Assembly (NCBI GenBank): GCA_948567375.1
Contig: OX419762.1
Location: forward strand, 29,207,465-29,271,464
DNA length: 64,000 nucleotides
DNA from: Lunularia cruciata
Lineage: Eukaryota; Streptophyta; Marchantiopsida; Lunulariales; Lunulariaceae
Direction of reading: 5' to 3'
Part shown: piece after piece, positions 10,577 to 21,699 of the stretch
Layout: every line of letters starts with the position of its first letter
Position numbering within the stretch: position 1 is the stretch's first letter
The notes under the pieces: generated by a model
The model's database searches: none
What the model was told of the DNA's origin: nothing
Seen by the model: only the letters and a program-made list of their open reading frames with translations
Translations under genes and position numbers: made by a program

Positions 10577-11744
10577 ATTCCCCCAATATCTTCTTCTTCT
10601 TCCCCCTCATCTCATGAATCATAGTGACGTCTATCAATTCCTAGTTCCATAGCAAGAACCCAAATGTTTGCTCTAGATCAATGTAGTCCTATAACAAATG
10701 GCCCACTTGTTTACTATAGGAGACATAAGGATGATCTTCAAAAGAATCTTTCTTTATTTTCTTAGTGTAGACAACATGTTTCTTGACAGCAAAAGGAAAG
10801 GAAAAGCAGTAACTAGTTCTACTTTGAGTACCTTATGTCACTCTGAGTGCTACCGCACTAAAAAAATGCTAAATGCTCTCAACTCATGATTCTAGACAAA
10901 GTGCAAGCACTTAGCAATGCAGCAAATGAATTTGCAAAAAGTGCAATTATTGGTCAAACTCCTCATTCTTCAACCCAAATCCATGGTCATTCTTCAGCCC
11001 TTCAGCAAATGAGCACTTGCTATATACATGCAAAGACATCTACATGGCATCTTTGGTTAGGTGTTATTTTCCCATATGCAAATGATTCCACTCCACTCAT
11101 TTCCTATGTATCAAGCCAAGTGCTTGCCTGCCAAGTGCTAACATGGTCTTGAGTGTAATGTGAGCCCCCTTAGTAGCAACTCCTAGCTGTTTTCTAGTGC
11201 ATTCAAAGCTTTTTGGCACTTAAGTATGAGTGCTAGTGATTACCTATCACTCTAGCCTCTAAGCACTCCACTGGTAAGCATTTTAAGTGCTCAACATACT
11301 TTAGCACTCCAAATAGTACTATAGCACTCTGAATGCTAATCCTCATTCAAGCACTTGAGATTATCCTACATCCCTCCAAGTGCTACTCATCTTGAATTTC
11401 TATGACACAACTACAAGTGCCATTTTCTTTTGAGAATATTCTTGTAGTAAGAACAACTCTCCATGGTCTTTCCCTAGCACTGAAGCATGATTTGATCAAC
11501 AAAAGCAAATTTTGAAGAAATGGGAGCACCTAAGTACTTGCACTACCATTACAACACCACCAACAACAAAGGCTCCAAGGAAGAAGTTAGGAATGGATGA
11601 TTTCTTGATCTTGAAGTAACAATAGAACTACAATATGTTGGAGGATGTTGGTAGCCACAATACAAACATCCCAGTGGGCTAACTGATTGCTTTGAATCCT
11701 ACCTTGAGAAAGGAGCTAAGGGTTGCTTAAGGAGCTTAGGAGGT
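10577..11744. other. Region dense in AGCACT/AGTGCT words; no gene recognised
   Basis: Before A1 inserted, this DNA was continuous with the sequence left of 5,000. From about 10,830 to 11,545 the hexamer AGCACT or its complement AGTGCT, or one-base variants, appears roughly fifteen times in both orientations. Two short frames (10,698-10,889 and 10,886-11,152) show no motif. Confidence 0.5.
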
Positions 11745-12290
11745 TTGAGTTTTATGAGTATGAGAAAGAAGAAAGCAAAGGAGAAGGCTCCAAAATCAAT
11801 GGAGGTGATGGATGCAAAACCAACACCATGGAAGGCTTGTGAATATACCTACAAGATTAATGTGAGGATGAATGGTCATAACATCAAGGATGCACTTGTT
11901 GATGGAGGATTGGTCATGAATGCTATGCCAAAGAGGTTGATGAAAAATATGGGTATGATACCATCTAGACCTTCAACATTTATAATGAGCATGGAAAACA
12001 AGCAACAAGTCCAACTAGTGGGTGTGATGGATAAGGTGGTGGTATTGGTTATGAGAGTTCAAAATCTCATGACTTTCCAAGTCTTGAAGGATTTAAGTTA
12101 TGATTTTTTGCTTACGAAGAAATGGTTGATAGTAGCACACACTATTGATTGATTGCACAAAGGGTACTTGGGAAAATTGGGCCATCAAACCATTGAGTTA
12201 CAATTCTTCTAATTACACCATACCACTAACATTCAAATAAACCATCTTTTGATTATTGGGAGTCAAATTAAAAAGAAGGAGCTTCATGCT
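11745..12290 (+). pseudogene. Retropepsin-like fragment of an unassigned Ty3/gypsy element
   Basis: The 135-residue frame contains YKINVRMNGHNIKDALVDGG followed by NAMPKRLMKNMG, the shape of a retroviral-type aspartic protease in which D-S-G is here D-G-G. Later residues FLLTKKWL fit the protease C-terminus. It is lysine/methionine rich at the start. It ends where a family B LTR in the opposite orientation begins, so the parent element is unclear. Confidence 0.5.
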
Positions 12291-12297
12291 TGTATCT

Positions 12298-12655
12298 TGT
12301 GAGCCGGCCTATCTCTCACTTAGGATGAACCTTTGATGGCTATTATGGGAGCACACCATGGACTAAGAAGGAAAGGAACCCAAACTCCATCATACTTCTC
12401 CAAGGTTAACACTCCAAGACTCAAACCATTGCTCACTAGAGAATTCAATGAGAGAGAGATAGTTGCAAATCAAAGGATGATGAGTACCTCCTCACCCCTG
12501 GTTTATATACTTGTGAAATAGCTTTGCCCCAAATTTATTTATTATTGGAGTAACTCAAGTTACTTTGCTAAAAGTCAAATAAAGTCTAAAGTCTAAAGGA
12601 ATGTCCATACTCATGAGAATATTCCTGTAAGCATGTGGTCTAATCTATTCAATAA
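12298..12655 (-). repeat. Family B LTR, 3' half only
   Basis: It begins on the plus strand with TGTGAGCCGGCC, the complement of the LTR end, and matches the LTR at 55,829-56,510 through the 'tatatacttgtgaaatag' and 'gtaactcaagttac' region. Similarity stops near 12,655, so the 5' part is missing. No primer site adjoins it. Confidence 0.7.
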
Positions 12656-13211
12656 AATTGACATGAGGCACAACAACATGCATTAGAAAAGAGTATGTAG
12701 TTCACCTCAATGTGAGGCTACATTCACAAGAAGCTTCTCAACAATTCTTTACTGACTCAAACCCTTATCATATGCCAAACCATTGCTCAAACCTTCTCAT
12801 AGTCCACCCCTCATTGTCAACCTAGGAGTGAGCAAAAATCCTGAATACATGGTAACCCTTAGGCATAAGAGTTAAACCTAACAAAATCCCCCTTGACTCT
12901 TATCTTGGGGTTAGTAACCTTACACCAATTTATCACTCAATGGGAAGTTCTAGACAGACAGCCAATCACTTGATCACTCCTTTTTAAACTAGGATAAACT
13001 AGGACTTATAACCATAGCCCATACATGGGTAGAGTAATCAAATCAGCCAAGATCACCTCCAATGCTAGGTCAACCTACTCATGCTCCACTTGCACAACAA
13101 GCAGGGTAGCATGATGCCTAGAGAAACTAAAGATATGACTTTGGTAAAGGCATCAGCTGGGTTGAGCTTACCATCAATCTTGACTAGATCAAAATTTTTC
13201 TCAAACACAAC
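12656..13211. other. No recognisable gene
   Basis: The 12,880-13,150 part ('cccccttgactcttatcttgggg') may be an old 3' untranslated part or LTR of the neighbouring copia relic, but nothing in the sequence proves it. Confidence 0.4.
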
Positions 13212-13949
13212 TTACCTAAGAAAGTGATATCTGATGTCTATATGCTTAACCCTACTATCCATCACTTGATTTTTAGCTAGGTGTAAAGCACTTTGACTCT
13301 CACAATGAAGCATTACATTACCATGCATTAGCTTCATCTCAACAACACATCTATCCAACCAAATTGCCCCCTTCACTACTTCCGTTGCTGCCACATACTC
13401 AACTTCTATAGTAGACTATGCAACATACTTCTACAAGGTAGATCTCCAACTAATGCACCCACCACCAAAGTGTGAATACATACCCCATTGTTGACCTCCG
13501 CTTGTCTAGATCTTGTCCATAGTCAGCATCTACATAGCTATCTAATGATGCGGCATTCATTGATCTTCTACCAAATAAGAGCCCATAGTCTAGTGTACCT
13601 CTCAAATACCTAAGAATCCACTTAATTGCTTCCCGATGTGTCCTTCTTGGATTTGACATATACCTGCACACCTTACCCATTGGTAAGGCACAATCAGGTC
13701 TAGTGCAAGTCATCAAGTACATGAGACTTCTAACAGCCTTCTCAAAAGGAATGTTAGCCATCAAACCATTCTCTACGGCATCTGTAGGACAACATGCCAC
13801 TGAAAGCTAGAAATGAGAATCTAAAGGAGTACTTATTGGTTAACAGTTCTCCATGTTGAACCTAGCAAGTACCTTCTAGCATACTTACCCTATGTGAACC
13901 ACAACTGACTAGTGCCCAAGTTCCTCTTGATCTTCATGCATAATATCCT
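13212..13949 (-). pseudogene. Ty1/copia reverse transcriptase C-terminus and RNase H
   Basis: The minus strand first encodes RSLMYLMTCTRPDCALPMGK and HREAIKWILRYLRGTLDYGL, the well-known end of copia RT. Then come SYVDADYGQDLDKRRSTMGY and AATEVVKGAIWLDRC, LHCESQSALHLAKNQ and RVKHIDIRYHFLR of copia RNase H. A stop and frame change fall between 13,395 and 13,450. It is cut on its upstream side exactly where A2 begins, so A2 inserted into it. Confidence 0.9.
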
Positions 13950-14374
13950 TGTAACAATATGGAGTTTAGCAACAAAGTTAGTCGGGCTTACAAAGTAGCA
14001 CATAAGACAAATTAACCTAGAATATTCTAGAAGTATCTAGGAAGCTTCTTTGGAAGCTTCCTAGCTAGCTTAGCTTGCACTTCAAGTAAGTAGCTTCTAG
14101 AAGGAAGCTTCTAGAAGCTTCCAACTAGCTTAGCTTGCACGCCAAGTAGGTGGCTTCTAGAAGGAAGCTTCTTGAGAAGCTTCCTAGTTAACTTGGCTTG
14201 CACTCTAAGAAAGCGGCTTGAGGAAGCTCTTGAGAAGCTTCTCAAGGGCCTTGTATGCTACCTATAAATACCAAAGCCAAAGCTCATGCTAGGCATTTGG
14301 AGTTTTCCCACATTCATGTGTCCCAATGTGAGTTTCCATTCTCCTATTTCTCTCCTCTGTCTTGGTCTTTTACA
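13950..14374 (+). repeat. A2 5' LTR (425 bp)
   Basis: It runs from TGTAACAATATGGAG to GGTCTTTTACA. Three tandem 60-bp modules occupy about 14,041-14,220 and share GAAGCTTC, CTAGCTTAGCTTGCAC and CTTCTAGAAG. The likely transcription start is 25-35 bp downstream of the TATA box at 14,262-14,270. Confidence 0.95.
14020..14121 (+). promoter_or_regulatory. Heat-shock element cluster upstream of the LTR TATA box
   Basis: A three-unit element GAA-ta-TTC-ta-GAA occupies 14,020-14,032. A four-unit element GAA-gc-TTC-ta-GAA-gc-TTC occupies 14,104-14,121. Both have the exact 2-bp spacing bound by trimeric heat-shock factors. Further GAAGCTTC pairs lie between and after them. The TATA box CTATAAATA is at 14,262-14,270, so the layout is that of a heat-inducible promoter. 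Activity is inferred, not shown. Confidence 0.7.
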
Positions 14375-14375
14375 T

Positions 14376-14387
14376 TGATATCAGAGC
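14376..14387 (+). promoter_or_regulatory. A2 primer-binding site
   Basis: TGATATCAGAGC lies one base after the LTR, one base different from the initiator tRNA-Met site TGGTATCAGAGC. Confidence 0.85.
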
Positions 14388-14390
14388 AAG

Positions 14391-15560
14391 AATGGGATGG
14401 ATGGAATTTATGGACCACCAAATCCACTTCCTCCAAACCATTGGGATTTTCATGTCTAGATATTACCCAAGCACCGCTTCACACAATTCATCACCTCACG
14501 CTTTGGGTAGGATTTTCTACAAATGATCACCGTGTTTGAGGAACTCTTGATACTTCCAGTTGTCACTTATGGACAAAGGTGGACATATTGTATCTATGTG
14601 TTAATCAATTAGATAAATTGAGAGCAGTAAGATAGAGTAGTAGCGATGGCGGCAATATTGGACGTTATCCTTGCAATGCAACAACAAATTGAGCACCTTA
14701 CTCGATTGTTGGATGAACGAGACCAACAACAACAAGAACATATAGAGAGAGCACCAGTCCAAGATGGAGAAGATCATATTCAATTTCCAAAACCCAAGGT
14801 GTTTGAAGGCAAGAATCTTCCGGGCACAGTGAAGAATTTTGTGTTTGATTGCAAATGTTACTTCAAAACCACCAATCTTCAAGATGAACAAAAATAGATT
14901 CTCTTGGCTTCTAGCCAATTGAATGGTGTGCAAAACTTTGGTGGTGATTCTGAGTGGATCAAGCTAAACAATAGATTGTTGCACCAATCTTGACTTGGAC
15001 AGAATTCAAGGATGCAATACTTGGTTGATTTCAAATTATAAATGCCACCCGAGCCGCATGAGATAAATTAGCAGAGTTGAAGCAAATTGGCTTAGTAAGA
15101 GGCTATACCACACAATTTCAAAACATCATCATGTAAATTCTAGATATATAAGAAGGAGAAGTTCTGGATCAATTTGTGTGGGGATTGAAGTCACAAACCA
15201 AATTGGAGGTGACCATGCAAGAACCACAAAATGTAGAAGAAGCCATGCAATTGGCTGAGCGCTTTGATTCCTTGGTTGCGACAACTTGGTCTCAACCTCG
15301 ACTTACACCAAGCTTACTAATACAATATGCACGGGTGGAAGAACCAGCACTAATAGAGATTGATGTTATCCAATAAAGGCCACTTGGTGTAGCAAATAAA
15401 GAAAGATTGCAATAAAATGGAGATTGTTTTTTATTGTTGCCAAGTTGGACATTGCATTGCTAAATGTTCACATAGGAATGGGCAACCTCAACAAATTGCC
15501 CAGATAGAGTTTGTGGAACCAAATGATCAAGGAAACAAAGAATCTCAATAGGAGATTTTG
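14391..15560 (+). pseudogene. A2 gag, decayed
   Basis: The first frame after the primer site encodes the shared start M-D-G-I-Y-G-P-P-N-P-L-P. The 14,646-14,897 frame has a short coiled-coil (AMQQQIEHLTRLLDERDQQQ) followed by FPKPKVFEGKNLPGTVKNFV of the capsid domain. The 15,176-15,376 frame holds the capsid end (VWGLKSQTKLEVTMQEPQ). A zinc knuckle near 15,425-15,475 is readable but shifted by one inserted base. Multiple stops separate these pieces. Confidence 0.8.
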
Positions 15561-15577
15561 AGCTACCTATTAGGAGC

Positions 15578-17200
15578 TTGATTAGCTCCAATAGGATTGA
15601 AGGCTTGACCTATGCAAGTTTGCTTCACTTGCAAGGTATGATATCTAACCCGGGTTGTACGATTTTGATTGATTTTGGAAGTTCAAAGAATTGCATATCT
15701 TTGCAAGTAGCAAAGGAATCGGATATTCCTATCAAGCCATTGATTGGAAGTAGTTTGATGATGGCGGATGGTAGAAAGGGTTTTGCATTCCGCACCTTGC
15801 ATCTTGTTACCTTCAAGATTGGGAAGGAGTATTTGGAGTGTATGAGGTTTGTAGTGACACCTCTACACTATGATATCATTTTGGGTCTACCTTGGCTTGA
15901 ACGGCATAAGGTTCAATTTGATTGGACCCGACGCCAAATTCAAGTACAACACCAAGGTAGGAATTTCCTATTAGGTTGTCTGGCACCTTTGAGTAAGACA
16001 TCTAAGAATAGTTTGTCCCAAGATGGGAAGTTTGTCGAGAAGGTAACCATAGAGCAAACCTTGAACAGAATGGAGTCCCAAGATGGGAAGTTTGCCAAGA
16101 AGGCAACCATGGAGCAAGCTTGGAAGAGAGATGAGTCCGTGGAAGGAAAGTTGGTTAGTAAAGCAACCATAGAGCAAGCTTTGGAGGAAGATAAGTCTGT
16201 ATTTGTGGTGTGGATCAAGCTGATTGCACAAGAACAATTGGAGGAGGGCCAAGAGCCTCATCAAGCAATAGTTGATTGGATAGTTCAGGAGTTTGTAGAT
16301 GTGTTTCTGGATGAATTGCCAAAGGGATTACCATCCAATCAAGATATGCCTTTCAAGATTGAGTTATTGCTAAGGAGTACTCCAATGAGTAGACCAATCT
16401 ATCGGCTCTCACCAAAGGAGTTGGAGGAATTGCGAACAACACTTACAGAGTTGTTGGAGAAGGACTTCATACAACATAGTACCTCTCCTTGGGGAGTATT
16501 GGTACTATTTGTTCCAAAGAAGGATGGAGGACTTTGTTTCTATATTGATTACCGTGGGCTCAATAAGCAAACCGTGAAGAATGCATATCTCTTGCCTTGG
16601 ATTGATGACTTGCTTGATCAACTAAGTGGAGCACGCTACTTTTCCAAGTTGGATTTTTGCAACGGCTATTGGAAAATTCCTATTGATAGAGAAGATGTGC
16701 AAAAGACTACCTTTCATACAAGGTATGGGCATTTTGAGTAGAGAGTTCTACCTTTCGGACTCACTAATGCTCTAGGAGTCTTCATGGATCAGATGCATTA
16801 GGTGTTGGATGGACTATTGGATTGGTCCGTGGTGGTGTTCTTGGATGATATCTTAATCTATAGTAAGATAGAGGTAGAACACATGAATCATGTGCAAGAA
16901 GTCCTAAGACGACTGCGACAATGGAAATTTTACTACAAGAAGTCAAAGTGCGCCTTTTGGCAAAAGGAGGTTATCTTCTAGGGTCATAAGATCTCATCAG
17001 AGGGGATCAAGATGGAAGAAGAAAAAATCAAGGCCATTACTGATTGGCTTACCCCGAAGGATGCTACAGAAGTATGGGCATTCAATGGATTGGCCAGTTT
17101 TTACCAACGGTTCATCCATTATTATGCTCATGTGGTTGCACCATTTATTGACCTCTTGGGAAAGAACTCAAGCTTCTAGTGGACCACCAAGCATGAAGAA
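15578..17200 (+). pseudogene. A2 protease and reverse transcriptase
   Basis: The 387-residue frame to 16,741 carries a protease site mutated to [11 protein letters not shown] (DSG to DFG), the three ~20-residue linker repeats, and RT through [19 protein letters not shown] and TRYGHFE. A TGG-to-TAG change stops it there. The frame resumes with [10 protein letters not shown] and [11 protein letters not shown] (FLDD codons near 16,838-16,849), with a further stop in the MHRVLD motif. The thumb follows to about 17,200. Confidence 0.9.
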
Positions 17201-18297
17201 GCATTCCAAAATTTAAAGCATATGGTGTCTTCAAGACCCATTCTTCAAGCATATGATCCTCAACTACCCTGTGTGGTTCATTTTGATGCTTCTAACTTTG
17301 CAATTGGAGCCGTGTTGCAACAAGAATTCCCAAATGGACTCCATCCCATTGCCTTTGTGTCTCACCAACTCAATATGGCTGAACAAAACTACTTTGCTTG
17401 AGATCAAGAACAACTTGCAATGGTATACGCCACCAAGGTATGGAGGCATTACCTCTTGGGAAAACAAGTGATCACACAAATTGATCACAAACCATTGTTG
17501 CAAACCTTACACTTGGAACACATGAAGAGTCAACATCATTGATGGGAGGAACAACTCCAACTTTATGACATCAAACTTGAGTACAAACCAAGTTGGTTCT
17601 ATGTTCTCCCTGATGCTTTATCACGACAACCTGATTTGAAGTCTCTTCCTCTCATCACAATGGCAATTTCAACGGTGTCAGTTGACTCCAAGGTCCAAAA
17701 TGAGTTTCAGTCAGCTCTACACCAAGATCCCTTCTTCCAAATGGTACATGGTTGCCTTACGACATGCGATAAGGAGTACAACACCTTCTCCATCAAGGAG
17801 GGCATTTTATTCCATGAGGATTGGATCTATGTTCCAGCTAAAGGTGATCTTTGACTTGTGCGCCTTCAAGAAGCCCATGATTTACCAATTGCTGGTCACA
17901 TGGGTGTCGACAAGACCTTGGATACCCTCCAACATCAATGGTGGTGGTCCAACATGACACGAGATGTTCAAGAATTTGTCCGATCGTGTGAGATCTGCCA
18001 GTGTAACAAGGCTAGCAACCAAAAGCCAAGTGGACTTCTTCAACCACTTGTCGTTCCATCCACTCGCTGGGAATATGTGAACTTGGATCTCATCACATCT
18101 TTGCCAAAGACAAAACAAGGACACACCTCAATTGTGGTGTTTGTGGATAAGCTTAGTAAGCAAATCCACTTAGCACCAACCTGTGATACCGTGGATGCTC
18201 CAACCTTAGCTCAAATCTACTTCAACAATGTCTTCAAGCATCATGGGATGCCAAGTGTACTCATCTCTGACCGTGATCCTTGATTTATCAAGAAATT
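17200..18297 (+). pseudogene. A2 RNase H and integrase N-terminal half
   Basis: RNase H landmarks FDASNFAIGAVLQQ, DQEQLAMVYATKVWRHYLLG and DHKPLLQ are present with stops between. After 17,636 come the integrase leader, the zinc module (GHMGVDKTLDTLQHQWWWSN, SCEICQCNKASNQ) and the core up to VLISDRDP. The frame then stops and homology ends at the junction with the family D fragment. Confidence 0.88.
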
Positions 18298-19675
18298 GTC
18301 CTGAACTGTAGTGAGCCAAGACTGCCACTACTGAAGCGTACTAGTAGGCAACATACCCGTCCCTCACCAGACTGCCAACCAGGTCTATAAGAGGTTGTCT
18401 CCTCCCAATAGTCAATGCTGAAACCCATGGGGTATAACACTGCTCCCCCAACTAGCACATCATATGACTCAGCTATCATCGCAATAGCCTGAGCTCTCAC
18501 CATCGAGCTATCAGTCAGATGACCAGGCTGAACCTGGACAACAAGCTCCCCACATGTGATGTACTGTGTTGAACCACCACCTAAAGATGTCTGGATCTAA
18601 AATGGACACCTCTCCACATCGGTCTTACGTAACTCCAGACCAACAACTACAACCTTCCCCAACATAAGGGGTTGCGCACTAGAGTCTAACAAGACTCTCT
18701 GTGGTGTATAGACCTTCCCTGAAGGTCCCACCAAATGGAAAATCCCCCTTTGTTTATCCAATAGGACAACACCAAGTGTAAACCGCGCTCTCTCAAAGGC
18801 CGGTCTAGCTGGCAACTCCTCCAGTCTAGTCGTTGCTGCCTACCATAAACCACTGGTTGCTGAACGGATCCCATGCTCCTCAACCAAGTTAGCTCCACTA
18901 CCAACCACCTCTGCTCTAGTAGTAAGAACTGCACCATCTCTACTCTCACACAATGTGGCAGCCAACCGGAACATTGGGGTTGGGTCAATTCCCAATGTAA
19001 ACATGTCATTGGCTATAATCAGCTGAGCCGCCTCCAACATCATGCTAGACTCAATCTGTTTAGTAGTAGGTGGTTGACTAGCAGGTAGTCCATCATGTAC
19101 TCCATCACCACCTACCACACCTGCACTGGGACGTCTAAGAACCATGGATGTCATCTGTAATGCCTCAGATAGTGTGAAAGACTGGGGAAGTCTGACCTAT
19201 CTCCCAACCTCTCCTCTTTGTGGGTCCAACTCCACTGATGCTCCTCTAAGCTTTGGAGCATGTACTGCACTCCTAGTCACTGCTGCAGATGCATCCACCT
19301 GTGCTGCTCCACACATGAAGTCCAAAGCATCTCTATCACCAGCATATGAGGTGGAAGCCTCAGCACCCGAATCTGATCTCCTTTGAGCAATAGCCATACT
19401 AGCCAATCTCTACTCCAACTACTCAATCTGAGTAGCCATAGCTATGTCACAAGTAAGGGTAGGTACTGCACCCCTACTAGGTGTAGATCCTCTACCACCA
19501 CCTCTACCACCTCGTCCTCCATGAACTGGAGCTCCTCTACTACCATCCATAGCAGCCCTACCACTCCATAACTCCGGGTGTAGTCAAAACACCAGTCACT
19601 AGTGTGACCAAATTTGTGGCAATGCTCACACTACCTCTGTGCTGGTTGTGATGCACCCAAGGGTAGATTGAGAAC
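18298..19675 (-). pseudogene. Family D gag end and protease fragment
   Basis: On the minus strand this matches the plus-strand family D element at about 57.5-58.87 kb. It encodes a second gag knuckle (CEHCHKFGHTSDWC, an exact CX2CX4HX4C), RLASMAIAQRRSD-type spacer, SVELDPQRGEVGR, and then the protease region with VLLDSSAQPLMLGK, where D-S-G has become D-S-S. It is better preserved in places than the 57-58 kb copy. Both ends are abrupt: against A2 at 18,297 and against a copia integrase near 19,680. No LTR was seen. Confidence 0.8.
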
Positions 19676-19689
19676 TAGAAGCAAGAGAA

Positions 19690-21660
19690 GAAATGAATAT
19701 TTTTGGATTACAGATGAAATCCAATTGAACATCTTGAGTATGAGAACACTATTTATGTTCATGAGTATAGGTATGTTCTTGAAATTGAACATCTCTTGAC
19801 AAAAAAATGGAATTGTCAGATATCTTTTGTAGTATGTAAAATTTACTTTCCTAATCATAGCCAAGGAAAATACATTTGGAAGACTTAGAATCTAGTTTAG
19901 ATCTGGATGAAGATGGAACATGCGTATAAGCAATGCACCAAAAAATGCAAAGTAGGGATAGATTAGATTTATAACCAAACTAGAGTTGGAAGGGGTGTAA
20001 CTTTAAAGGAGATAGCTTTGGTAGGACTTCAGTTTTGCAAAAAGTTGACAATTTGTAGCACATCTCCCAAGTAAGGCTTGGGGAGTGCTTCCACCAATGT
20101 TGTATTCCTTCTCTTAGAAATACCATTTTGCTAAGGAGTGTGTGGAGTGATGAACTGGCACATGATACCTTTGCCGTTGCAAAAAAGATGAAATCTATAA
20201 ATTTGTATTCTCCACCATTATATGAGCATGACACCTAGATCCTTTGATTTTTGAGTCTCTACATAGGTCATATATTCTTTGAAACAAGTAAAAACTTCAT
20301 GTTTAAACTTGAGTAGATACAAGAATATGTACCTTGTGCAATCATCAATGAAGATCACAAAGTACCTATGACTAATGTAAGAAGCAAAAGAGACTCGACA
20401 CAAACATCAGAATGGATGAGAGCTAATAGAATAGTAGCTTTGGTAGCTCCTTCTTGAGGAAAAGAAATTTGAGTTTGCTTGCAATGAAGACAAGGTGTGC
20501 AAATAAGAAACAAATTAGGATGAATATGAACCATCTCAACAACCAGATCTTTGTTTTGTAAAAGTTGAAGTCGAGTCTTGTTGATGTACCCATGATGTCT
20601 ATGCCATAGTGAAATAATAGCAAAAGATGTATCACTAGTTGGATAGAGATTGCAACAACTTGAGATGATTCAGATTGAGTTGATGTAGATATGCAACATC
20701 TTGAGTTTGCTTAATTGACTCTTCCAAAAGCCAAAAGTTGTCCAATCTAGGACATGATGCAATCAGATTCTACAGATTGTCATAAGGAAACATGTGGTTT
20801 TTCTTTAATTGAAATGATCCATATGATTTGCTCAATTGAAGTGCTGAATAGCAATTCTTGTTTAGCAAAGGAACATGTAGGGCATCTTCTAGCATGTATG
20901 AGTTCTTTGAACAAGCAAGCTTAAAAAAAATTGTCCTATGGCCTAAAATAGCAATGTTGGAACCATTAGCCAAGTAAACTTGTCTAGGTGGTGAGTATAC
21001 TTCATAGATTAAGAAACAGGTTTGTTGATAGGTCATGTGCTGAGAAGTAGCAATATTAATGTACCATTGCTTGTCTTGAGTGATTGAAGGAACAACATAA
21101 AATTGTACAAATAGAGGCAAGTTGTAGAAGCATTGGAGTGATGGTGTTCATTGCCTCCTTTCTCCCTTGCATCAGCAATGCACTTGTGGTAGTCTTTGAT
21201 GTGATGTTACTTTTTTGAGTAGTAGTGAAAAATGATAGAAGGTTTGAAGGAATTTCCTTAAGAGGATTTAGAATAAAAAACTCTGATTTTGACCAAAAGA
21301 TCTATTGAAAGAGTTATGACCAGAAATACCATGAGATTCATTCTTCTAGCTCTCTTTGCCTTTGCTTTTGTTTCCATAAGAAGTGTTATTGCTAGAACAA
21401 TTGTTTTCTCTACAAGACCTTCGTACTTCATACTAAACTCTTCTTGAAGAAGAAGAGCAATGATATTAGAGAGATGCAATGCCTTCTATATTTGCAATGA
21501 TTACAAAAAATACTTGAAGAAGGCATAGATCTCATCAAATGAAGCTTAGCTTGTTGGTCATAAATTGGGTTGTTCACCATTGGTGAGGACTCCACAAAAA
21601 TTGGTAATGTATTTTGCTACATTGGTGCTTTCATACATCTTCAAATTCATCAAAGTGTCA
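19690..21660 (-). pseudogene. Ty1/copia gag, protease and integrase relic
   Basis: From high to low coordinate the minus strand encodes a gag remnant (21,258-21,479), the protease (QWYINIATSQHMTY, the D-S-G-A-S site lost), the pre-integrase domain (YMLEDALHVPLLNKN), and integrase (HRYFVIFIDDCTRYIFLYLL, NGGEYKF). It ends with the classic copia link SSKCIFLGYD...ISDNSIFLSRDVQF near 19,700-19,830. RT should follow but a family D fragment adjoins instead. The RT end at 13.2-13.95 kb has the same orientation and may be the rest of this element. Confidence 0.88.
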
Positions 21661-21699
21661 AGTAGGTACATGATTGTGATGTCATCGGTACCTTTGTAA

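Larger units (their letters stand above)
13950..18297 (+). mobile_element. A2: 3'-truncated family A Ty3/gypsy element
   Basis: It has a 5' LTR, primer site, gag, protease, RT, RNase H and the first part of integrase, all homologous to A1 in the same order. Similarity stops near 18,297, a few codons after the second integrase Asp, where a family D fragment in the opposite orientation begins. The integrase end, chromodomain and 3' LTR are missing. Several stops (for example CAG-to-TAG in SSFQWTT and CGA-to-TGA in HHRWEE) show decay. Confidence 0.93.
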
